From positions 1 through 7,001 of the forward strand of contig JAGDMV010000095.1 of the NCBI GenBank assembly GCA_017860675.1: a stretch of 7,001 nt of DNA. The letters run 5' to 3'. Origin of the DNA: Chloroflexota bacterium. Lineage in GTDB: Bacteria > Chloroflexota > Limnocylindria > Limnocylindrales > CSP1-4. The position numbers and the translations under genes were made by a program. Position 1 is the first letter of the stretch, and every line of letters starts with the position of its first letter. Positions 1 through 5,471 of the stretch are shown here, piece after piece. Under the pieces are notes generated by a model, which worked only from the letters and a program-made list of their open reading frames with translations, did not search any database and was not told where the DNA came from.

Positions 1-654
1 ACCCGGCCCGACTTCACCCTCGACGGCAGCGGCAAGAACTGGATCTCGGAGATGCCGAAGGAGGGCGAGACCGAGGTCTGGGAGATCGTCAACCTGACGG
101 CCGACGCCCATCCCATCCATCTCCACCTGGTCCAGTTCCAGCTGCTCAACCGCCAGGGATTCGACACCGCGAAGTACAACGCGGCCTACGCGGCGGCCTT
201 CCCGGGCGGCGGCTACGACCACATGACCGGCCAGCCGTACGCGCCCGGTACCTACATCCCGGGCTTCGGGCCGCCGCTGGCCTACGACCCGTCTCCCGCG
301 TCGGGCAACAAGTACGGCGGGAACCCCAACATCGCCGCCAAGGATGCCAAGGGCAAGTTCCTCTACCTGCAGGGCACCGCTGCCAAGCCCCTGCCGCAGG
401 AGGCGGGCTGGAAGGACACGGTCATCGTGTACCCCGGCCAGGTGACCCGGCTCGCCGTGCGCTGGGCGCCGACGGACCTCCCGGCCAGCACGGCGCCGGC
501 CGACGCCTTCTTCCCGTTCGACCCGAACGGCGGCCACGGGTACGTGTGGCACTGCCACATCATCGATCACGAGGACAACGAGATGATGCGGCCGGACGAG
601 GTCGTCCCGAACGCCGGCGCGTCGAGGACGTACGTCAAGGGCACCGACTACTAG
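1..654 (+). CDS. Multicopper oxidase, C-terminal part (5' end outside window)
   Basis: The reading frame is open from base 1 and ends at TAG 652-654, leaving 217 C-terminal residues of a protein whose family normally has about 450-600. Counting from base 1, the HPIHLHL motif gives His37, His40 and His42. The WHCHIIDHEDNEMM motif gives His184, Cys185, His186, His190 and Met195. The spacing matches the CotA ligand pattern (H419/H422/H424 and H491/C492/H493/H497/M502), so the type 1 copper site and this half of the type 2/3 cluster look intact. GWKDT and the adjoining beta-strand segment (PGQVTRLAVRWAP) resemble the CotA/bilirubin-oxidase branch. The enzyme would oxidise phenols, bilirubin-like compounds or metal ions while reducing O2 to water; the substrate cannot be told. 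The stretch between the two ligand motifs is about twice as long as in CotA. Any export signal lies outside the window. A strong hairpin follows the stop. Confidence 0.93.
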   Translation, partial: TRPDFTLDGSGKNWISEMPKEGETEVWEIVNLTADAHPIHLHLVQFQLLNRQGFDTAKYNAAYAAAFPGGGYDHMTGQPYAPGTYIPGFGPPLAYDPSPASGNKYGGNPNIAAKDAKGKFLYLQGTAAKPLPQEAGWKDTVIVYPGQVTRLAVRWAPTDLPASTAPADAFFPFDPNGGHGYVWHCHIIDHEDNEMMRPDEVVPNAGASRTYVKGTDY

Positions 655-673
655 GCCCGGCGCACCCCGGCCT

Positions 674-707
674 GCGGCCGCCCGTCCCGCCCGGGACGGG
701 CGGCCGC
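674..707 (+). terminator. Perfect 16-bp inverted repeat after the oxidase gene
   Basis: Arms 674-689 and 692-707 are exact reverse complements around a 2-base centre. RNA would form a very GC-rich stem of about 14-15 bp with a small loop, starting 20 bases after the oxidase stop. No T-run follows, so it is not a classical intrinsic terminator. It may act as a U-less terminator or as a 3'-end stabiliser of the oxidase transcript. The repeat itself is certain; the role is inferred. Confidence 0.6.
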
Positions 708-886
708 TCCATGCCCGGGGCCACGTGCGCGCCCGCACCGCCGGCCGATGCTCGAGCCCGCAGGCGCCGGGGCCGCGCCCGCGCCGTGCGCTCGCGCGGA
801 CGCGCCGTGGCAGCCGGCCAGGCCGAAGGTGCGGCAGCCGCCGCGCGGGCGGCCGATATCCGTTCATCCCTGCCGCCGCGGCGCCA

Positions 887-905
887 GAGGGGCACAATCT
901 CCCCG
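887..905 (+). promoter_or_regulatory. Probable leaderless promoter of the flavodoxin-like gene
   Basis: A -10-like CACAAT lies at 893-898, ending 7 bases before the ATG at 906. Transcription from it would begin at or within a base or two of the start codon, giving a leaderless mRNA. The sequence GGCACAATC (891-899) matches GGCATAATC in front of the AI-2E gene. AGAGGGG (886-892) is 13 bases from the ATG, too far for a good ribosome binding site. I see no convincing -35 box. Confidence 0.45.
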
Positions 906-1400
906 ATGCGCGTCCTCGTCGTCTTCGACACGACCTACGGCAACACCGCTCGCATCGCCCGCGCCATCGGCGAGGCGCTCGCGACGGCCGGCGCCGACAG
1001 CGTCGAGGTGCGTCCCGTCGCGCTCGTCAGCGGGCCCGACCTGGCCGGTCTCGATCTGCTCGTCGTCGGCGGGCCCACCCAGCGCCACGGTCTCAGCCGG
1101 ACGCTCGCCGGCTGGCTCGGCGAGCTGGGCTCGGGCAGCCTCGCCGGCATCGGAGCGGCCGTGTTCGACACGCGCTACCGGCTGCCCAAGCTCCTGACCG
1201 GATCAGCGGCGGACAGCGCCGCGAAGCGCCTCAGGCGTGCCGGCTGCCATCTCGTCGTGCCCGCAGCGAGCTTCTTCGTCAGTCGCGACCGGCCGCCAGC
1301 GGGGGAGCAACGCCGCTACGCCGCCGAGACGCCAGAGCCGGGCGAGCTGGAGCGCGCCGTGGCCTGGGCGGGCACGTTGCTGGAAGCGCGGCCGAGCTGA
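906..1400 (+). CDS. Flavodoxin-like domain protein
   Basis: This 164-residue single-domain protein probably binds FMN and carries electrons or acts as a small quinone- or flavin-linked reductase in the cytoplasm. The first beta-strand (RVLVVFDTTYGNTARIA, residues 2-18) carries the flavodoxin phosphate-binding loop TTYGNT. Residues 54-64 (VVGGPTQRHGL) fit the second FMN loop typical of the family. FDTRY near residue 88 and LVVPAASFFV near 117-126 fit the later strands of the flavodoxin fold. ATG 906 is chosen because the core strand begins straight away and a -10-like box sits 7 bases upstream. The frame stays open upstream, with an ATG at 711, but that extension would be Arg/Ala-rich and unlike the family. 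No reductase partner lies beside it. It converges on the GH130 gene with 54 bases between stops. Confidence 0.85.
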   Translation: MRVLVVFDTTYGNTARIARAIGEALATAGADSVEVRPVALVSGPDLAGLDLLVVGGPTQRHGLSRTLAGWLGELGSGSLAGIGAAVFDTRYRLPKLLTGSAADSAAKRLRRAGCHLVVPAASFFVSRDRPPAGEQRRYAAETPEPGELERAVAWAGTLLEARPS

Positions 1401-1454
1401 CGGAGGCCGCTCCCGTCGGGCGTGGGCGGCGGGGTAGGTTCGATTCGCCGGCGA

Positions 1455-2465
1455 CTACGTCCAGCTGTCCCCGTCCGTTGCCCGGCGATGCCCCGGCTGG
1501 GGGGCGTTGCGCACGTGGTCGAGGACTTCGCTCAGGCGGGCCGTGGCGAGCGCCACGACCGAGTCTCCCGCGCCGTAGTAGAGCGACAGCCGATCCTCGT
1601 CCGCGTCGACCACCCAGCCGGTCGGAAAGACGACCTTGCTCACGTCACCGGTTCGCTCGTAGGGCGCAACCGGTCCCAGCACCCACTCGTCCATGCGGCG
1701 CAGCACGACCCGCGGGTTGTCGAGGTCGAGAAGCGCCAGCCCGGCGCGGTAGATCGGGCCGGACGCGGTGCCGTGGGCACCGTGATAGCAGATGAGCCAG
1801 CCGTCGCTCGTCTCCAGCGGGGGCGGCCCGAGACCGATCTTGCCCGCGTCCCACCAGGCGCCGTCGCGCGCTTCGAGGAGCAGGGTGTGGTCTCCCCAGT
1901 GGCGCAGATCAGGCGAGAACGACATCCACATGTGGGCCGGACCCCGCAGTGGCGAGGGCCGGTGGATCATCGCCCAGCGGCCGTCAATGCGACGCGGGAA
2001 CAACGCGGCGTCCTTGTCTTCCGGCGGCATCACCGGGCCGAGCCGGCGAAGCTCGTGGAAGTCCGAGGTCATGGCGAGCGACACGAGCGGGCCGCGGCGG
2101 CTGTATGCCGTATACGCGATCGCCCACTCGCCGCGCTCGGGAAGCCACGTGAGACGGGGGTCCTCGCAGCCCCAGATCTCCTCGGGGTGGACATCGGGCT
2201 CGGGCTCCAGCAAGGGGCCCGTGTCGAAGCGCCAGCCGGAGACGCCGTCCGCGCTCCGCGCCACCTGCAGCTTGGAGATCCCGCGCAGGTCCTCGATCCT
2301 GAGCAGCAGGACCGTGTCTGCCCCGACCCGGGCAGCCCCGGGGTTGAAGACGGTGTTCGCGCGATACGGGAGCTGGTCCACGGTGAGGATCGGGTTGCCC
2401 GTGCTGCGCCGGAAGAGCTGCGATCCGTCCAGGGTGCTCACGGTCGGACCGCCGCACCGCTCCAT
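1455..2465 (-). CDS. GH130-family mannoside phosphorylase or hydrolase
   Basis: This protein of up to 336 residues has the usual GH130 length and five-bladed beta-propeller pattern. Landmarks are GNPIL (23-27), FNPGA (40-44), RIEDLRG (56-62), WGCEDPRLT (98-106), KDAALFPRRIDGRWAMIHRP (151-170), DAGKIGLGPPPLET (206-219) and GWLICYHG (222-229). The Asp of GCEDPR, residue 102, is the expected general acid. Characterised members phosphorolyse beta-1,4- or beta-1,2-linked mannosides to mannose-1-phosphate, and some members only hydrolyse. The basic residues around K151, R158/R159 and H168/R169 look compatible with phosphate binding, which favours a phosphorylase, but that is inference. No signal peptide is seen, so it is probably cytoplasmic. 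Start: ATG 2465 overlaps the preceding gene by 28 bases. GTG at 2441-2439 gives a 4-base GTGA overlap, drops only eight residues and is at least as plausible. It is the last gene of the operon. Confidence 0.88.
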   Translation of the reverse strand: MERCGGPTVSTLDGSQLFRRSTGNPILTVDQLPYRANTVFNPGAARVGADTVLLLRIEDLRGISKLQVARSADGVSGWRFDTGPLLEPEPDVHPEEIWGCEDPRLTWLPERGEWAIAYTAYSRRGPLVSLAMTSDFHELRRLGPVMPPEDKDAALFPRRIDGRWAMIHRPSPLRGPAHMWMSFSPDLRHWGDHTLLLEARDGAWWDAGKIGLGPPPLETSDGWLICYHGAHGTASGPIYRAGLALLDLDNPRVVLRRMDEWVLGPVAPYERTGDVSKVVFPTGWVVDADEDRLSLYYGAGDSVVALATARLSEVLDHVRNAPQPGHRRATDGDSWT

Positions 2466-3571
2466 GGCGATGAAGCGCCGAGCGCCGGGGTTCGGACAGA
2501 CTGCCCGACCGCGGCGGGATCATCGGACCGCAGGCGCCGGGTGGTCTCCAGTGCCGTGAGCCACATGAGCGTCGACTCCGCCCCCTGGTTCAGGTTGACA
2601 CCGTGCGGCGTGAGGCCATCGCCACAGCCGCCCGTGGCCGGTACCGCCACCGACAGGCCCAGCTCGTTGCCGCCCAGGAACCAAGCGTAAGCCATCTCGG
2701 CGGCCTGCTGGTAGCGGCCATCGCCGGTCGCTCCCCAAGCGGTCTCCGCCGCCAGGAGCAGCGCCGTCGCCTCGATCGGCTGCTGATCGAAGCGCGCGAT
2801 GGTGCCTCCTCGCGGCCACCAGCCCCGGTTGCCGATCGGCGAGAAGCAGCCGGCGCTCGTGGCCTGGACGCGGATCAGCCAGTTGAGGGTGCGGAGCCCG
2901 GAGACCAGCATGGCATCGTCGCCCAGGCGCCGGCCGGCGACGATCAGCGCCCGCGGCAGGAGCGCGTTCTCGTAGGTGAGGACCGGCTCGGGCCATGGCC
3001 AGACCGTGGTCACGGCCGGGCCGTCGAACGCGGTCCGGAGGCGCGCCGCCAGCAGCTCGAACGCCCGCCGGGTGTCGCCATCCAGCCCGCCGCGGAGGGC
3101 GGCGTCGCAGCCGAGGAGGACGGATGCCGTTGCGCGCAGCGCCGTGAGCGACACGGCGGCGGGAAGCGCGCGGGAGAAGAGCACCGTCGCCCGCTCGACC
3201 AGGAGCGCATCGGGCGCATCGGCGATCGCCTCGCCGAGCCCAAGCATCGCGCGGCCGTGGCTGTCCTCCGAACCCGCCTCGTCGAGCCACGCGCCATCGG
3301 TCCGGCGGAAGTTCCTGAAGCGGCCGGTGGCCGGCTCGAGCGCCTCCTCGAGGAACCCGAGCGATCGCCAGGCACCCTGGGAGACGACCGGCCAGCCCAG
3401 CTCGCGCCCGTGCAGGAGGTCGACGCCAAGGGCCCGGGCGACGTCATCGGTGCAGTAGCCGAAGTCCGGGTCCGGCGTCGTGCCCCTCGCGTGCTGCATG
3501 ATGGCAGGGCCGTCCGAGAGCACGTCGAGGTGCCGGCGGCTGGCGGGGTGCAGCGGTCGATGCTCAGGCAC
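2438..3571 (-). CDS. Glycosidase-like (alpha/alpha)6 protein of unknown activity
   Basis: This 377-residue protein starts at GTG 3571-3569, overlapping the glycosyltransferase stop in GTGCCTGA. The open frame continues upstream, but that part is a shadow of the glycosyltransferase. It is helix-rich, with motifs repeating roughly as in an (alpha/alpha)6 barrel: MQHARGTTPDPDFGYCTDD (25-43), SEDSHGRAMLGLG (101-113), WPWPEPVLTYENALLPRAL (191-209), WWPRGG (251-256), FDQQPIEATA (261-270) and GVNLNQGAESTLMWL (324-338). The conserved-looking acidic residues D42, D43, E102, D103, E195, E201, D262, E267 and E332 are candidates for catalysis or sugar binding. Related sequences are, from memory, often labelled glycosyltransferase because of their neighbours or fusions, but no GT-A or GT-B fold is visible here. 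No signal peptide or membrane segment is seen. Its place between a GT4 and a GH130 gene suggests processing or making the same mannoside-like glycan. The substrate is unknown. Confidence 0.8.
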   Translation of the reverse strand: MPEHRPLHPASRRHLDVLSDGPAIMQHARGTTPDPDFGYCTDDVARALGVDLLHGRELGWPVVSQGAWRSLGFLEEALEPATGRFRNFRRTDGAWLDEAGSEDSHGRAMLGLGEAIADAPDALLVERATVLFSRALPAAVSLTALRATASVLLGCDAALRGGLDGDTRRAFELLAARLRTAFDGPAVTTVWPWPEPVLTYENALLPRALIVAGRRLGDDAMLVSGLRTLNWLIRVQATSAGCFSPIGNRGWWPRGGTIARFDQQPIEATALLLAAETAWGATGDGRYQQAAEMAYAWFLGGNELGLSVAVPATGGCGDGLTPHGVNLNQGAESTLMWLTALETTRRLRSDDPAAVGQSVRTPALGASSPWSGAAVRP

Positions 3572-4712
3572 GAGCGGCCGCGACCCTGACCGGGACCACG
3601 GGCGCGAGGGCTCGCCCGGCCGCCCGGCCGAACACCCGACGGTACGCCGCGCCAACCTCCCACCAGACCATCCCGCGGGTGTGGTCGTAGGCCTGACGCC
3701 CGACGCGTGCCCGGAGATCCGGGTCGTTGAGCAGCTCGATGAAGGCGTCGGCGAGCGCGGCCGGCGACCCAGGAGCGACGAGCGTGCCGCGTCCGCCGGC
3801 GAGGAGCTCCGACGCGTAGGCGTACGGGGTCGAGACGATCGCCTTGCCGGCCCCCATCGCGTACGAGAGCGTGCCGGAGACGATCTGGTCGAGGTTCGGA
3901 TAGGGCGTGACGAAGATGTCGGCGGCCTCGAGCCACGTGCCCAGCTGGACCCGACCGACGAACTCGTTGACGAACCGGACATGGTTGGCGAGGCCGAGCC
4001 TGGCCGCCTGCGCCTCGAGGCTGCGCCGGTAGGCCTCGCCTTCTCGCCGCAGCAGGTCGGGGTGGGTCGCGCCGAGGATCACGTAGCAGACCGAGGGATC
4101 GGTCCGCACCACGGCCGGCATCGCCTCGATCGCCGACTCGTAGCCCTTGCCCGGGCCGAGCAGCCCGAAGCTCAGGATCACGGAGCGACCCTCGAGGCCC
4201 AGCCTGGGCTTGATCGAATCTGGATCGACGAGCGGCAGATCCGGAACGCCGTGGGGCACGACGTCGAGCCGGGTGGGGTCAACGCCGTAGGCCCCGGTCA
4301 GGAGCGAGGCCGCCGAGCGGGACATGACCACCGTCGCCCGGCAGGCGTCGATCAGGTCGACGAGGATGCGCCGCTGGGCGCGCGTCGGATGGCGGAGCAC
4401 CGTGTGCAGCGTCGCCACGGCCGGCGTCCGGAGGGCCCGGGCGAAGTCAACGACGTAGCCACCGTCATCGCCACCCCAGATCCCGTACTCGTGCTGGATC
4501 GAGACGACGTCGACTCGACCTTCGTCGAGCGCCCGGCCGACCCGATGGTAGTCGGCAAGCACGTCACGCCGGATGCGGTGGCGCACCTCGATCGGGTACG
4601 GCCCGGGCTCGTCGACCGGGTGCAGGGCGACGATCTCGCGTGCCCCGACCGCGCTTGCCAGGTCCTGGGTGAAGGTGGCGATGCCACAGCGACGGGGGGC
4701 GTACGTGGACAC
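3564..4712 (-). CDS. GT4-type (GT-B fold) glycosyltransferase
   Basis: The frame gives 382 residues from GTG 4712. The N-terminal acceptor-side domain holds STYAPRRCGIATFTQDL (2-18), a loop typical of a GT4 subgroup, and QHEYGIWGG (73-81). The C-terminal nucleotide-sugar domain holds VVPHGVPD (151-158), SFGLLGPGKGYESAIEAMP (181-199) and SGTLSYAMGAGKAIVSTPYAYASELL (279-304). The enzyme should transfer a sugar from a nucleotide donor, with retention, at the cytoplasmic face; donor and acceptor are not evident. The start is uncertain. The first beta-strand of the family normally precedes STY, and the in-frame codons upstream read I-L-R-T-A-F-V-S-T-Y, with a good ribosome binding site at 4738-4745. 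Initiation at CTG 4727 or ATC 4730 would therefore restore the strand. It is the first gene of the three-gene operon, and its stop overlaps the next start. Confidence 0.9.
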   Translation of the reverse strand: MSTYAPRRCGIATFTQDLASAVGAREIVALHPVDEPGPYPIEVRHRIRRDVLADYHRVGRALDEGRVDVVSIQHEYGIWGGDDGGYVVDFARALRTPAVATLHTVLRHPTRAQRRILVDLIDACRATVVMSRSAASLLTGAYGVDPTRLDVVPHGVPDLPLVDPDSIKPRLGLEGRSVILSFGLLGPGKGYESAIEAMPAVVRTDPSVCYVILGATHPDLLRREGEAYRRSLEAQAARLGLANHVRFVNEFVGRVQLGTWLEAADIFVTPYPNLDQIVSGTLSYAMGAGKAIVSTPYAYASELLAGGRGTLVAPGSPAALADAFIELLNDPDLRARVGRQAYDHTRGMVWWEVGAAYRRVFGRAAGRALAPVVPVRVAAARA

Positions 4713-4737
4713 GAAGGCCGTTCTCAGGATGACGGTG

Positions 4738-4745
4738 CTCCTCTC
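4738..4745 (-). promoter_or_regulatory. Ribosome binding site for the glycosyltransferase; argues for an upstream start
   Basis: On the - strand this reads GAGAGGAG, an excellent Shine-Dalgarno match. It lies 25 bases before the GTG at 4712, too far, but 7 bases before ATC 4730 and 10 before CTG 4727, both in frame. No in-frame ATG, GTG or TTG lies between it and 4712, and an in-frame TGA at 4769-4767 limits any longer extension. Confidence 0.55.
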
Positions 4746-4818
4746 GGTGCGGCGGCGCGCAGGACGTCAGCGGCGTCCGGCGCGGCAGCGACCGCACGAT
4801 CGCTCACCGCCGCCGCCA

Positions 4819-4836
4819 CGCGATCATGCGATCGCG
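4819..4836. repeat. Short inverted repeat upstream of the glycosyltransferase
   Basis: Arms CGCGATC (4819-4825) and GATCGCG (4830-4836) flank a 4-base centre. It lies about 100 bases upstream of the glycosyltransferase start, so it could be an operator for the carbohydrate operon or part of the leader. A 7-bp repeat in GC-rich DNA can also arise by chance. Confidence 0.3.
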
Positions 4837-4878
4837 GGCTGCCGATCCCCGGCGGCCGGGTGGACGATGGTGGGTGTT

Positions 4879-4909
4879 CAGGCAGGGGCAGGATGCCCGC
4901 CCCTGCCTG
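4879..4909 (-). terminator. Hairpin downstream of the cold-shock gene (distal of two)
   Basis: Arms 4879-4889 and 4899-4909 are exact 11-base reverse complements with a 9-base loop. It lies 32 bases past the cold-shock stop on the - strand, behind a second hairpin. No T-run follows on the - strand. Position between two same-strand genes suggests a terminator or attenuator that separates the cold-shock gene from the carbohydrate operon. Confidence 0.5.
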
Positions 4910-4911
4910 GG

Positions 4912-4934
4912 CTGCGGCGCGAGACGCGCCGCAG
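4912..4934 (-). terminator. Hairpin downstream of the cold-shock gene (proximal of two)
   Basis: Arms 4912-4921 and 4925-4934 pair perfectly over 10 bp with a 3-base loop. It begins 6 bases after the cold-shock stop and sits 2 bases from the next hairpin. It is GC-rich and not followed by a T-run, so it may halt transcription without a classical tail or protect the 3' end of the short mRNA. Confidence 0.5.
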
Positions 4935-4940
4935 CAGCCG

Positions 4941-5144
4941 CTAGGCGGCGCTGACCTGCGTGGCGCGCGGCCCCTTGGGGCTGGCCTCGACTTCGAACGA
5001 GACGCGCTCACCGCCGACGAGGCGGTCGAAGTCGAGCGGGGCCTGGAGACCGCCGCGATGGAAGAAGTACTCCTTGCCATCCTCGGCGGCGATGAAACCA
5101 AAGCCGCGCTCGGCGACGACCTTCTTGATGGTACCGGTGGTCAT
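4941..5144 (-). CDS. Cold-shock-domain protein (CspA family)
   Basis: This is a 67-residue single cold-shock domain, the usual length for the family. It binds single-stranded RNA or DNA and melts mRNA secondary structure in the cytoplasm. RNP1 is RGFGFI (13-18) and RNP2 is the YFFHR segment (26-30), with a conserved C-terminal EASPKGPRATQV (53-64). The first strand reads GTIKKVV where classical CspA has GTVKWFN, so the usual Trp is Lys here and the next Phe is Val. The ATG at 5144-5142 has a clear ribosome binding site 6 bases upstream. Two hairpins directly follow the gene, so it is probably a monocistronic unit. A CspA-type gene may be cold- or growth-regulated through its leader, but nothing here proves that. 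Confidence 0.95.
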   Translation of the reverse strand: MTTGTIKKVVAERGFGFIAAEDGKEYFFHRGGLQAPLDFDRLVGGERVSFEVEASPKGPRATQVSAA

Positions 5145-5150
5145 GATTGA

Positions 5151-5157
5151 CCCCTTC
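5151..5157 (-). promoter_or_regulatory. Ribosome binding site of the cold-shock gene
   Basis: On the - strand this reads GAAGGGG, 6 bases before the ATG at 5144. It is a strong Shine-Dalgarno and fixes the start of the cold-shock protein. It contrasts with the two + strand genes at 906 and 5472, which have no such site. Confidence 0.8.
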
Positions 5158-5455
5158 TATTCTCTTCCCGAACCGAACTACAAGCGCACGGTCCGTTCGA
5201 GAAGCGGATCGACCACGCGACGCATCGCCGCAAAGGGGCGGCAGTGACCATCCACGGTACTCGCTATTCGTCGATCGCGCTTGCGACCGGCGCAGCACGG
5301 CGGCGCGACAAGCGCCCACGCGCCGAGGGCGCGACGGCCGACGCATGTCATCCTTTCCGGACGATGCGTGGTGGCTGCGCGAGGTGGTCCACTTCCCGCG
5401 CACAAAGCTGGACCCCCGGCGCTCAAGCGCGCACGATCAGGCGACCGACCGCCGA

Positions 5456-5471
5456 GGCATAATCCGCGTCA
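5456..5471 (+). promoter_or_regulatory. Probable leaderless promoter of the AI-2E-family gene
   Basis: CATAAT at 5458-5463, one base from the TATAAT consensus, ends 8 bases before ATG 5472. This places the expected transcription start at or within a base or two of the start codon. It lies in GGCATAATC (5456-5464), matching GGCACAATC before the flavodoxin-like gene. No ribosome binding site is present, which fits a leaderless transcript. Confidence 0.5.

Larger units (their letters stand above)
5145..5471. other. Divergent intergenic region between cold-shock and AI-2E genes
   Basis: These 327 bases must hold the - strand promoter and leader of the cold-shock gene and the + strand promoter of the membrane protein. 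I can support the ribosome binding site at 5151-5157 and the -10-like box at 5458-5463. The short open frames across it lack family-like sequence and look spurious. I found no convincing -35 box, tRNA, riboswitch or long repeat. Confidence 0.6.

Noticed and set aside
546..905. Upstream extension of the flavodoxin-like frame (ATG at 711 and others)
   Set aside because: It would add an Arg/Ala-rich leader across the hairpin and intergenic DNA. The flavodoxin core begins directly at ATG 906, next to a -10-like box.
1401..1454. Bidirectional terminator between the convergent flavodoxin and GH130 genes
   Set aside because: The 54 bases contain no clear inverted repeat or T-run on either strand.
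1422..2690. A + strand open frame of 422 residues
   Set aside because: It is antisense to the GH130 gene and the end of the middle operon gene, both of which carry clear family motifs. Its own translation is low-complexity and unrecognisable.
3572..3982. N-terminal extension of the middle operon protein
   Set aside because: The frame is open, but it lies wholly inside the glycosyltransferase gene and reads as Ser/Arg/Pro-rich noise. GTG 3571 fits the overlap and the first motif.
3480..5150. A + strand open frame of 556 residues, longer than any complete gene here
   Set aside because: It runs antisense across the glycosyltransferase, the hairpins and the cold-shock gene, is rich in Arg, Asp, Gly and Val, and has no family motif. 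Long antisense frames are expected at this GC content.
5160..5300. -35/-10 promoter for the cold-shock gene
   Set aside because: Several TTG- and TA-containing hexamers occur on the - strand, but none has both a good match and 16-18-base spacing, so I do not name one.
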